A stretch of 15,975 bases of DNA from NCBI GenBank assembly GCA_027579435.1, contig JANBPK010001691.1, positions 1-15,975 on the forward strand, in the 5' to 3' direction. The position numbers and the translations under genes are program-made. This DNA is from Candolleomyces eurysporus. Lineage: Eukaryota; Basidiomycota; Agaricomycetes; Agaricales; Psathyrellaceae. Position 1 is the first letter of the stretch, and each line of letters starts with the position of its first letter. Shown piece after piece: positions 8,196-15,975 of this stretch. The notes beneath the pieces were generated by a model, which saw only the letters and a program-made list of their open reading frames with translations, searched no databases and had not been told where the DNA came from.

Positions 8196-8434
8196 GGTGG
8201 ACGTGTGGCTTGTCTTCGTCGTCGTCGTTCGCGGCGTCGACGGTGGACGGTGATGGTGGAGGGCAGGTTCCAACACCGCGAAACGCCTCCTAGTGGTGGG
8301 AAGGTATTGCCATTTTCGTCTCAAAGCCCCTGCACAATACGAGNCAAACAAAGTACGCGTCTGCTCACGCGTCGAAATGCAAGGCGCGGTCATTTCGCAT
8401 ATCTATCCATCCCTCCGAGCCCATTTGATTTGCT
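8196..8434. promoter_or_regulatory. Shared divergent promoter of SF3B2 and RPN8, with paired ACGCGT boxes
   Basis: Only 239 bp separate the two start codons, so both core promoters and leaders must lie here. Two copies of the palindrome ACGCGT are at 8355-8360 and 8367-8372, 12 bp apart, closer to RPN8. In budding and fission yeast this sequence (the MluI cell-cycle box) is bound by MBF-type factors; whether that holds here is an inference. I see no clear TATA box. One undetermined base is at 8344. Confidence 0.55.
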
Positions 8435-9672
8435 ATGGTAGCGACGACGACAGAACAAGTGCGTAGTGTCCAAATGTTATAAAAATCTCCCTAATCGTTC
8501 TTTCGATATCTCTAGTTAACTGCTTTGGCAGCGACTACAGTCAGTACGTCCAATATATCGCCCGGATAACAAGGAATCTATAGCTCACATTAGGATTCCT
8601 AAACGTTTTACTCAATGGATTTGACCTCTAGTCGTCCATCCTTTGGTCTTGCTATCAGTAACAGACCACCACGCCCGCTCAGTTTCGCGGAATTCGCAGA
8701 AACGAGTAGTTGGCGTACTTCTGGGCCAAGATAATGGCAAGACGGTCAACGTTGCCAATTCGTTCGGTATCCCATTCGAAGAGGATGAGAAGGATAGCAA
8801 GACATGGTTCTTAGACCACAACTATATTGAGGGGATGTACGAGATGTTCAAGAAGGTCAATGGTACGTTCAACCGTCCCTGCATTCGGTTAATGAACGGC
8901 TGTTGATTTTTAATCTTGGTATAGCCAGAGAGCGAATGATAGGATGGTACCATACTGGTCCCAAACTACGGGCCTCTGATCAAGAGATCAACGACCTTTT
9001 CAAACGCTTCATCGCTCGACCTGTGATGGTCATTGTCGATGTGCGTCCAGACACCGTAGGCATCCCAACAGACGCCTATTTTGCCGTCGAAGAGATCAAA
9101 GATGTGCGTGTACCTCCCATCTTACCTCACCGAAATCTAAACCTTGATTCATTTAGGACGGCACTGAAACACGCAAAACCTTCCTCCACGTCCCCTCCGC
9201 CATCGAAGCCGAAGAGGCAGAAGAGATCGGTGTCGAGCACCTTCTCCGCGACATCAAAGACTCGACAACCACCACCCTCGCCACCCGCGTCGCCGAACAA
9301 CTCGCCTCCCTCCAAGGACTCCAATCACGATTGAGCGACATCCAAAAGTACTTGGTGGACGTCGCCTCAGGGGCCATGCCCATCAACCACCAAGTCATCT
9401 ACCACCTCCAAGACGCACTCAACCTCCTCCCTGATCTCTCCGAGCAAACGCTCACACAGAGCTTTGCGGCGAGTACAAATGACCAGATGTTGGTGGTGTA
9501 TTTGAGTAGCTTGTTGAGGGCAGTGATCGCTCTGCATGCATTGGTGGACAACAAGGCGACGATCGGGAGGGCCGAGCTGGAGGAGGATGGTGGGGTGAAA
9601 GGTACACCCAAGGCCAAAGAGAAGAAATCTGAAGAAGAAGCGAAGAAGAGTGAAGGCGACAAGAAGGATTGA
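8435..9672 (+). CDS. RPN8: 26S proteasome regulatory subunit Rpn8 (PSMD7, MPN domain)
   Basis: Five exons: 8435-8458, 8516-8543, 8632-8862, 8925-9103 and 9157-9672. All introns are GT-AG, of 57, 88, 62 and 53 bp, giving a 325-residue protein, close to the usual length. The first two coding exons are only 24 and 28 nt. The MPN domain covers about residues 17-150: [47 protein letters not shown] (101-109), then [26 protein letters not shown]. The JAMM zinc-binding His-Ser-His is replaced by His-Thr-Gly, as expected for Rpn8, which is catalytically inactive and pairs with the deubiquitinase Rpn11 in the proteasome lid. The C-terminal part is helical (LHALVDNKA) and ends in a Lys/Glu-rich tail. 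The frame is continuous through every junction. Confidence 0.95.
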
Positions 9673-10457
9673 TTTGTGTGTTTCTTTACATCTTCCTACC
9701 TTTCGAAGCTCGGTGATACCGCACCGTAGAGGCATGATCTTCGGTTTCTTTCGTTGGTAGAGCACAACCTAATTGCATCCAGATTGACGACGAAAGTGTG
9801 AGAGCTTCATCGTTGTTGAATCTAGCTTGATGCGACTCGGATAATCCAGCCCTGAACTTGAACCTGCCTAGGGTCAACTCTTTGACGACTTTACCTGAAT
9901 TTGAATTTAGCCATGAGGCTTTCGGACCAAGCGAAAGTTTAAGCCTCGAGGCAGGCTTTTGACTACGCTCGAGTCATTTTATAGGGGCAGAACTGCTATA
10001 TCCATGAGTTTACGTAAGGAGGCCTATTTTCTCGCCCGCGTTTTATTAAAGAGTCTCCATCCATCTTCTTCCCTTCCCACCACCATCTTCTCCCTGCGAT
10101 CCCAATCCTCGACCAAGACCTCAATGTGAGTATGCTGGGCCAACCATCGAGCTTCACCCGTGCGACGCTGGGCGTCTGGTGACCTCCTCGCCAGCCAGAC
10201 GATATTATCTTGGTTATCTATCCCTGATTGATCGTAGTGTCTGGTCGTGCGCAGTCGAGTCGAGTGGTTCTCCTCTTTTCCATGTTTTTCTGCTGTTGAG
10301 CGGTGGAGGGTCGATGCTGATGTCGTTTTGCTTTTTTTCCGCCTTCTTCGCTCGTCGTGCTGCGCGCGCAACGTTTTGCCTTTTGTCCTCGGGCCTCGTG
10401 TTTTTTTTTCCCCTTTCTAGATCTCGTTAAGAAACAGAAGTCATAAAATACAGAAAT
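9673..10457. other. Intergenic stretch: RPN8 3' end and promoter of the CCHC gene
   Basis: No convincing gene is seen in this 785-bp stretch. The right part is pyrimidine-rich, as in fungal promoters. A consensus donor GTGAGT at 10126 and an acceptor TTTCTAG ending at 10420, after a long T/C run, could bound a leader intron of about 295 bp in the downstream gene. An imperfect inverted repeat (GAGGCTTTCG with CGAAAG...GCCTC) lies at about 9914-9950. An open minus-strand frame (10024-10371) lacks a usable start and is not called. Confidence 0.45.
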
Positions 10458-11592
10458 ATGTCGGGCGCTCGTGGATGCTTCAACTGTGGTGGATGTGCGT
10501 CGTTGTTTCCGTTGTTGCCTTTTTTTCCCAACCCCCCAACCCAATCGTCCTTCAACCCCCATCCTTCGTCTTTCGATTGATTGGTGTCGTTCGAGGTGGT
10601 GCGACGTGTCTTGCAGCGCGTTTTTCGACCTTGATGTACTATCTGGTTTCGTCAAATCGAATATATATCACCACCTTTCTTTCGTCGTCCTGCGCTTGCT
10701 CTCTCTCACATACCGATACCGCACCACCCCCCTCAAACCTTGATCGAAACTCTTTTGTCGTCTCTTCGTCTGCGATTGAACTCTGAAACCGCTTCATTAC
10801 AGTCGGCCACCAGGCAGCAAACTGCCCCAAGGCTGGAACTCCTACCTGGTAGGTTAAATCTCACCTTTTGAGGACGAGACATATCCTCGTCTATCCTGTT
10901 TTCTTCCCGTGAACCTCGTGTTGATCATGTGCCTCGTTTTTGCTGTTGATCCAGCTACAACTGTAAGCTTCAATTATCTCCAGATGAGGAATGTCTTCTG
11001 ACCTTTTCTGTCAGGCGGCGGTGAGGGACACGTCTCCCGAGAGTGCACACAAGAGACCAAGCCCAAGTCGTGCTACAAGTGCGGCCAGACCGGTCATATC
11101 GTACGTGACTCTTCCTCGAGTTTTCGCGAGCGCGACTGGCTGAAACTTTTTATCCAGTCCCGTGATTGCACCGAGGGTTCCAGCTCCAACNTCCTGGGGC
11201 GGAGGCGGAGGCGGAGGTAGCAGCCGCGGCGGCGAGTGTTACCGCTGTGGAAAGACCGGACACATTGCGCGTTCCTGCCCGGAGAGCGGTTCCGGTGGTT
11301 ACGGTGCCTTCGGTGGAAGTGGAGGTGGAGGTGGAAGTTCTCAAAAGAGCTGCTATACCTGCGGTGGTGTAGGCCACATATCGCGCGACTGTGTCCAGGG
11401 ATCCAAGTGCTACAACTGCTCTGGTCTGGGGCACATCAGCAAGGACTGCCCCCAAGCCCAAAAACGCGCTTGCTATACCTGCGGACAGGAAGGGTACGTG
11501 TTCGGGTCGTTTTTGTGGAGGGTGTGGATTTGACTGACCTGCTTCATAGCCATATCTCGCGAGACTGCCCTGGGGCCGATGCCGCCGCCTAA
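10458..11592 (+). CDS. GIS2: Seven-knuckle CCHC zinc-finger protein (CNBP / Gis2 / Byr3 family)
   Basis: Six exons: 10458-10494, 10803-10848, 10955-10962, 11015-11100, 11158-11493 and 11550-11592. All introns are GT-AG, of 308, 106, 52, 57 and 56 bp. The product has 184 residues once N 11191 is dropped. Seven CX2CX4HX4C knuckles begin at residues 7, 28, 50, 86, 124, 143 and 164, for example CYKCGQTGHISRDC. Gly/Ser-rich linkers lie at 64-85 and 100-123. Exon 3 is an 8-nt micro-exon that supplies the middle of the second knuckle (C-Y-N-C). Proteins of this family bind single-stranded RNA or DNA and affect mRNA translation and decay in the cytoplasm. Knuckle count and spacing are like yeast Gis2, fission-yeast Byr3 and human CNBP. 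The first intron is much longer than its neighbours. Confidence 0.93.
10955..10962 (+). other. 8-nt coding micro-exon in the CCHC gene
   Basis: The sequence CTACAACT is preceded by TTGATCCAG and followed by the donor GTAAGC. It completes Cys-Tyr-Asn-Cys of zinc knuckle 2 between exon 2 (ending ACC TG) and exon 4 (beginning GC GGC). Skipping it would shift the frame and destroy the second Cys pair, so it must be spliced in. Confidence 0.85.
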
Positions 11593-11990
11593 GCCTAGCC
11601 TGGACGTCGTATACACCTCTAGCTTTATCTTGATGTGACTGATATGAGTGTGCCAAAATGTACATGTACTTGAATCTATCGGCAGCCAGCCCAGGGCTAG
11701 ATGAATCTCGAGTGATCTAATTGGGCGATGATTATTGGGAGTTGCGGCATTTTCCCGGGATTGTCCGAACAGGGACACCTTTTGTTTGCACGCGTTTTTT
11801 CCGCCTGCCAAACGACATCAGCCAAAGCGAACGGGGAGCCAATTTCCCATTCCCTTCCGTTTCCCTTTCGTCGTCGTCGCTCTCCTCTCTCTCCGCTCCT
11901 CGTCGTCGTCACCGTCGTCGTCGACGCCCACAGCCGCCACCACCACTCACAAAATAATTCCCTATTAATTCCGTCCTATAGAAGAAAAAG
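11593..11990. promoter_or_regulatory. COX5 promoter region with three CCAAT-type boxes
   Basis: This stretch holds the 3' end of the CCHC gene and the COX5 promoter. Inverted CCAAT boxes (ATTGG) lie at 11720-11724 and 11734-11738, and a direct CCAAT at 11839-11843, roughly 270, 255 and 150 bp before the COX5 start. CCAAT is the binding site of the HAP complex, which controls respiratory genes in yeasts; the link here is an inference. A CGTCGT-rich pyrimidine tract (about 11860-11930) is the likely leader. No other gene is seen. Confidence 0.45.
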
Positions 11991-12726
11991 ATGCAAGCTG
12001 CTACCGCGTCACTCCGACTTGCTGCCCGTGCGAGCCAGCGGGGTGTCTTGACCAGGCGTTTGGCTACCGCTGCTGCAACCCACGCTGAGGCCCACGGAGC
12101 TGCTGCTGCCGCCTCACCCGCGCGCAAGGCCGCCCCTGTCAGCCTGTTGAACATGGAGGCCAGGTGGACCCAGTTGACCGAGGAGGATCAAGCCGCCGTG
12201 CATGAGCAGCTTGAAGCCGTTCAGCAGAAGGACTGGAAAGAGTTGAGCGTGGATGAGAAGAAGGCCGGTGGGTAGCTGTTGCCGGTGTCCTGCGCGTCGT
12301 GGTGACTGACGGCGTTGTCCGCTTTTTTTCTAGCGTACTACGTTGCGTTTGGCCCTCACGGTCCCCGTGCTCCTGACAGCCTGCCCGGTGATAACACCAA
12401 GATCTGGTTGAGTGTCGGCGCCCTCGTCGGTGTCGCTGCTCTCCTCACCATTGGTTTCCGTCAATTCAGTACGTGTTTTTCGGGTGTTTTGGGCGAGCGT
12501 AGTTGTTGACGGTGCTTGCTTTTCCTTTCTGCAGCTCCACCACCACCCCACACGATCACCAAGGAGTGGGAGGAGGCTTCCAACCAACGTGCATTGGAGA
12601 TGAAGTTGAACCCTATCACCGGTATGTATTCCGCCGCCTCTCTCGGATGTTCTTCTCTGACAGATGTTCTCGTTAGGTATCTCGTCGGAAGGATACACTG
12701 GCAAGGGCTTCGTTCAGACCAAGTAG
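11991..12726 (+). CDS. COX5: Cytochrome c oxidase subunit 5 (fungal COX5, mammalian COX4 homolog), mitochondrial
   Basis: Four exons: 11991-12267, 12334-12468, 12535-12621 and 12677-12726. All introns are GT-AG, of 66, 66 and 55 bp, giving 182 residues. Residues 1 to about 45 form an Arg/Ala/Ser-rich, acid-poor matrix-targeting presequence (ARASQRGVLTRRLATAAA). The mature part begins near VSLLNMEARWTQLTEEDQ and includes the family block KDWKELSVDEKKAAYYVAFG, followed by a single membrane span at about 117-134 (IWLSVGALVGVAALLTIGF). The intermembrane tail holds KEWEEASNQRALEMKLNPITG. The subunit surrounds the catalytic core of respiratory complex IV in the inner membrane. Yeasts often have two alternative isoforms; only one gene is seen here. 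The short last exon ends GFVQTK. Confidence 0.93.
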
Positions 12727-13784
12727 ACAACGCGCAAATACAGTTCTTTATATGTTTGCTATCATTCGGGAACACGCACAATATTGCACATGGAACCCTT
12801 CCTCTCTTTTTCAAATATGCCTCACCCCACCTGCGCCAGTCAGTTGGTCAATGTGAATACTCTTTCAGCAATTCAGCATCCCCTCCATCCACCAATACAA
12901 CAGTTTTTAAACAAGTATAAAAGAGCAGTTAGTACTTGTTCGTATTGGATTAGACCTGCGTCGTCGTTACCGGTCTCCCTCGAATCAGCGTCGTGAGATT
13001 TGCCTCAGTCCGTTTACGTATTCTTTCTTCCGCTCTCGGGGTAGCTCCGTTCTAACTCCGAACTCGGCATCATAGAAGCGCCCAACGCTCTGGCCAGTGG
13101 GCCTATATTGTAACACATCTTGCTGACCACCCTTCCTTCAGGTACAACGATGTCATAGCTTTATATCGGAGCGGGGGTGCGACGCGGCCGACGACCCTTG
13201 TTGCACGCGTTCAAGGTGTCAGTTATCAGTGATGGCGAAAATTGAGCATTGCTTTCGGATCCAACATCGCGTCCGTCCAGTGTCATGGGATTCCGTACCG
13301 ATGATCCACTACAAGTTTGTACAATTCAGCTGAGTTCTTGAAGCATATTCTTCCCTTTCTTTTCTTACCTTTCTGCTGGACGTCCAGAAATCCTTTTCAA
13401 CGACGGACATTCGAGCGCCATGCACACGCTGTGCGGCCGATTCAGTTCGTCGCCGATGATTCCGACGACGAAGCCCATATACGTCTATGACTTACCATGA
13501 CTTGGTCTTGGGAGCGCACAGCTGGTCTTGGGCGCTGGAGAAGTTTTCACGGCTAGTATGGAGCGGGTCCTATTACCGTCACTCGCTCGCTCTCATTATT
13601 GCTTTTCCTATCTTCGAACTGTCACCTCGGTCGAGAAATTCGATATCGGATCTATACTTCCATCAGCGAGCACTGTCCGTGACTCCTCTCCTGACCCTCT
13701 CGTCCTCGCTTCCCCGCTCCGCTTACTCGATAGTGGGTTCGCGCATGACTTGGGCCCTGGGATAGGGGTGATTGGGAAGAGGGT

Positions 13785-13790
13785 TATAAA
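13785..13790 (+). promoter_or_regulatory. TATA box of the MFS transporter gene
   Basis: A TATAAA hexamer lies 164-169 bp before the start codon. It is followed after about 30 bp by the pyrimidine-rich tract at 13822-13893, a common layout for fungal transcription start regions. Confidence 0.5.
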
Positions 13791-13821
13791 GGAGTGGGTT
13801 TGAGTGTAGAGGTTTATCTGA

Positions 13822-13893
13822 CTCCTCCCCTCCCCTCCTCTCCCCTCCTCTCTCTCGATCTCCCTTCCCCACTCTTCCTCTGCTCCCCTCCTC
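13822..13893 (+). promoter_or_regulatory. CT-rich tract in the MFS 5' leader or start region
   Basis: About 70 bases are almost purely C and T on the plus strand, between the TATA box and the start codon. Such tracts often mark transcription start regions of fungal genes. The tract is low in complexity and offers no finer signal. Confidence 0.45.
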
Positions 13894-13953
13894 TGATCTC
13901 GTTGGGCTTGCTCTGTCCTTCGCCTGATTTACGACCTCCCTTATCTTATCATT

Positions 13954-15975
13954 ATGACCGTTAACGTTAACGATTCCTTGCACAACACCAATGCCATCGT
14001 CACGGTGGACCGTGGTGTGGACGTCGTTGTTGTCGACGAGGAGACGCCCCTCCTCTATGGGTCTTCTTCTTCTTCTTCGACTTCACCGTCGTCTTCTCCT
14101 ACGCGCAAAAATCAAAAAGCGACTCCTCTGCCAAAATTACAGATCGCTATTGTGCTTCTGTTGCAGATTTGCGAGCCTGTGTGCAGTCAGTCGATTTATC
14201 CTTATGTCAATGAGGTGAGCTCTTTTCCCATCTGATTTCGCTCGGGTTTCCCTCAGTTTTCTATGGTTGAGATTGTTGACGACTCCTCTTCCCTAGCTTG
14301 TTAGCACACTCGATGTTGTGAAGGGGGACGAGAAGAAAGTGGGGTACTACGCTGGTTTAATTGTGCGTGTTAAATTCTCTTTTTCTTCCTTGTCACCAGA
14401 GAGGTTTTGCTGACATCCTTCCTACCCCAGGAATCTTTATTCTTTGCTACAGAAGCGATGACCGTACTCCAATGGAGTCGAGTATCAGACCGAGTCGGTA
14501 GAAAACCCGTTTTGCTTCTCGGCCTCGTCGGGACGATACTCTCGATGTTGTCATTTGGTCTCTCCAGAANCGTTTTCGGCTCTTATTGTCAGCCGGTGTT
14601 TGTGTGGTCTCTTGAATGGCAATATTGGTGAGTTCATCTAACCTAACTTATCCCTTATCCAAGGAAGAGTTGGCACAAGACTCGTGACAGGGAGCAGCTG
14701 ACTGACCACGGGGTTCTCCGTTGTTTTTCTCAGGTGTGATGAAAAGTGCCATGGGTGAACTTACGGATCCTACGAATCGAGCACAGGCGTTTGCGCTGAT
14801 GCCTGTCGTATGGGCTGCCGGAGCTAGCTTTGGGTAAGTGTTCTTTTATCTCTGATCACATTCTCGCTGACCGGCTGACCCGAATTTATCTGTAGTCCGC
14901 TTCTTGGAGGCTCACTCTCTCGACCAGCTGACCGCTTTCCTGAATTCTTCGGGGCTCACTTCTGGAAAGAGTATCCGTATTTCCTTCCTTGTCTTGCGAC
15001 AGCGGCGTTTACTGCGATCGTGTTTGTGATTACTATCATTTGGTTCAAGGAGGTGAGGTATTGTTGCATCCAGGCTCCGAGCTTGCTGCTCACATCCCTT
15101 ATGGTTCCTCTTCTAATCTTTAGAGCAATCCGAAGAAGACGTACAGAAGGAAGCGCGCGACATCCGGATCGTCCGAGGCGACGCTGATCGACGGTTCATA
15201 CAACGACAGCGTGGATGGTACCAACGGAGAGGCCGACGGTAACCCTCTCCCCCTGCGCTCCATTCTCACTTTCCCGGTCGTCATCTCCGTCCTCAACTAC
15301 GTCACTCTAGCTTTCCTCAACATCTCCGTGAACGCTTTGATGCCTCTCTTCTTCCACATGCCCATCGCCATGGGTGGACTCGACCTCGACCCTGTGGTCA
15401 TCGGCTACATTATGAGTGTGTATGGAGCCGGGTCGGGGCTGTTCCAGATTCTCTTCTTCGTTCCCCTCGTGGAGAAATTCGGTGTGAGGAAGACGTTTGT
15501 GATGTCTGTGTCAACTTTCGCCCCCGTGTTTATGATGTTCCCGCTCATGAGCTTGATGGCCAAGTATTGGGGGTGTTGGTATTGGTGTTTGGGTTCTGTT
15601 GGGCGTCGTATTGAGTTTGCTGTTCTTCATGGATACAGCGTATGGTACGCATNCCCCCCCTTCTTTTTCCGTGTTATGCTAGAGTCTGATATCACCGTGA
15701 ACTGTAGGATGCATATTCATGTACGTCACTGCATCCGCGCCTAACAAGCGCTCCTTGGGAGCCACGAACGGCCTCTCGCAGACCACGGTATCCGCTGCAC
15801 GCGCCATCGGACCTGCACTCTCCACTTCCCTTTACTCTTTTTCTATCCAGTACAATATCCTCGGTGGATACGCCGTTTACGCTGTGCTGGCCGGTCTGTC
15901 CGTTGGAGCTCTGTTGTTGGCTGATCAGCTTCCTCACCGACTGTGGGGAGAGGACTCGCAAGACGACTCTGAGGG
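13954..15975 (+). CDS. MFS transporter, DHA1 / ZIF1-like (3' end outside the window)
   Basis: Seven exons: 13954-14214, 14297-14362, 14431-14627, 14734-14833, 14896-15052, 15124-15644 and 15708 to the window end, with GT-AG introns. This gives 522 residues if N 14570 and one G of the run at 15569-15573 are dropped. Residues 1-60 are a soluble N-terminus with an acidic dileucine motif (EETPLL) and a Ser run. The first membrane span is near 62-85. MFS motif A is DRVGRKP (129-135), and the antiporter-type motif C is GASFGPLLGG (204-213). A charged central loop (about 261-305) separates the two six-helix halves. The last exon carries NKRSLGATNGLSQT and the twelfth helix, so only a few residues should be missing. 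The family exports drugs, metals or metabolites by proton exchange; the substrate cannot be told. The dileucine motif suggests vacuolar sorting. Confidence 0.88.

Larger units (their letters stand above)
12727..13953. other. 1.2-kb intergenic stretch between COX5 and the MFS gene
   Basis: No gene is recognised on either strand. The longest plus-strand frames (13487-13765 and 13528-13803, about 92 codons each) overlap each other and resemble no family I know. An 8-bp inverted repeat (AACAAGTA at 12910-12917 with TACTTGTT at 12933-12940) encloses a TATAAAAG-like sequence about 185 bp after the COX5 stop. A 10-bp direct repeat TGGTCTTGGG occurs twice near 13502-13533. The right end is the MFS promoter. 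A non-coding RNA or an unrecognised short gene cannot be excluded. Confidence 0.45.

Noticed and set aside
10024..10371. Open minus-strand frame of about 115 codons with a plausible-looking end (WLAQHTHIEVLVEDWD)
   Set aside because: It has no ATG except very late. An upstream exon would need a donor, but the plus strand has no AC dinucleotide between about 10200 and 10368. It overlaps the leader region of the CCHC gene, and I recognise no family.
13000..13210. Short minus-strand frames before the MFS gene (for example one ending in GWSARCVTI)
   Set aside because: About 30 codons each, with stops on both sides and no splice sites that join them into a longer protein.
13487..13803. Two overlapping plus-strand frames of about 92 codons
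   Set aside because: They exclude each other, show no domain, and end beside the MFS TATA box. Chance open frames in GC-balanced DNA explain them.
1..15975. Transposons, CRISPR arrays, tRNA or rRNA genes
   Set aside because: No transposase or reverse-transcriptase motif, no regularly spaced repeats and no tRNA-like A/B boxes or cloverleaf were seen by eye in the non-coding stretches. A computational scan could still find weak cases.

Overview
The window looks like nuclear DNA of a mushroom-forming basidiomycete (Agaricomycetes). Genes are dense and broken by GT-AG introns of mostly 48-110 bp with TTAAC/CTRAY-like branch sites. Promoters are pyrimidine-rich, and the left third carries tandem, intron-poor F-box-like genes of the type greatly expanded in mushroom genomes. 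The genus cannot be read from the sequence.

Left third (1-5745): three F-box/leucine-rich-repeat-like paralogs, all on the plus strand. Copy A is cut by the window start. Copy B (1269-3062) is intact. Copy C (3844-5641) is whole except for a one-base frame change in a run of seven C. B and C sit in two direct repeat units of about 2.5 kb (634-3168 and 3169-about 5745). The second unit begins with a 36-bp relic of the end of an A-type gene, which marks the duplication junction. The last 360 coding bases and about 100 bp of 3' flank of B and C are far more alike than the rest, which suggests recent gene conversion.

Middle (6067-12726): four conserved single-copy housekeeping genes. Splicing factor SF3B2/Sap145 (minus) and proteasome lid subunit RPN8 (plus) diverge from a shared 239-bp promoter with two ACGCGT boxes. 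Next come a seven-knuckle CCHC protein of the CNBP/Gis2/Byr3 family, whose second knuckle needs an 8-nt micro-exon, and the cytochrome c oxidase subunit COX5 (mammalian subunit IV homolog), with three CCAAT-type boxes upstream.

Right end (12727-15975): about 1.2 kb without a recognisable gene, then an MFS transporter of the DHA1/ZIF1-like type, with a TATA box, a CT-rich leader and an N-terminal acidic dileucine motif. Its last codons lie beyond the window.

Sequence quality matters here. Three undetermined bases (7045, 11191, 14570) lie inside conserved exons, and in each case the frame is restored only if the N is dropped, so they are probably spurious insertions. Homopolymer runs at 4881-4887 and 15569-15573 behave the same way. 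I found no convincing new multi-gene system. The most distinctive biology is the recombining F-box array and the micro-exon.
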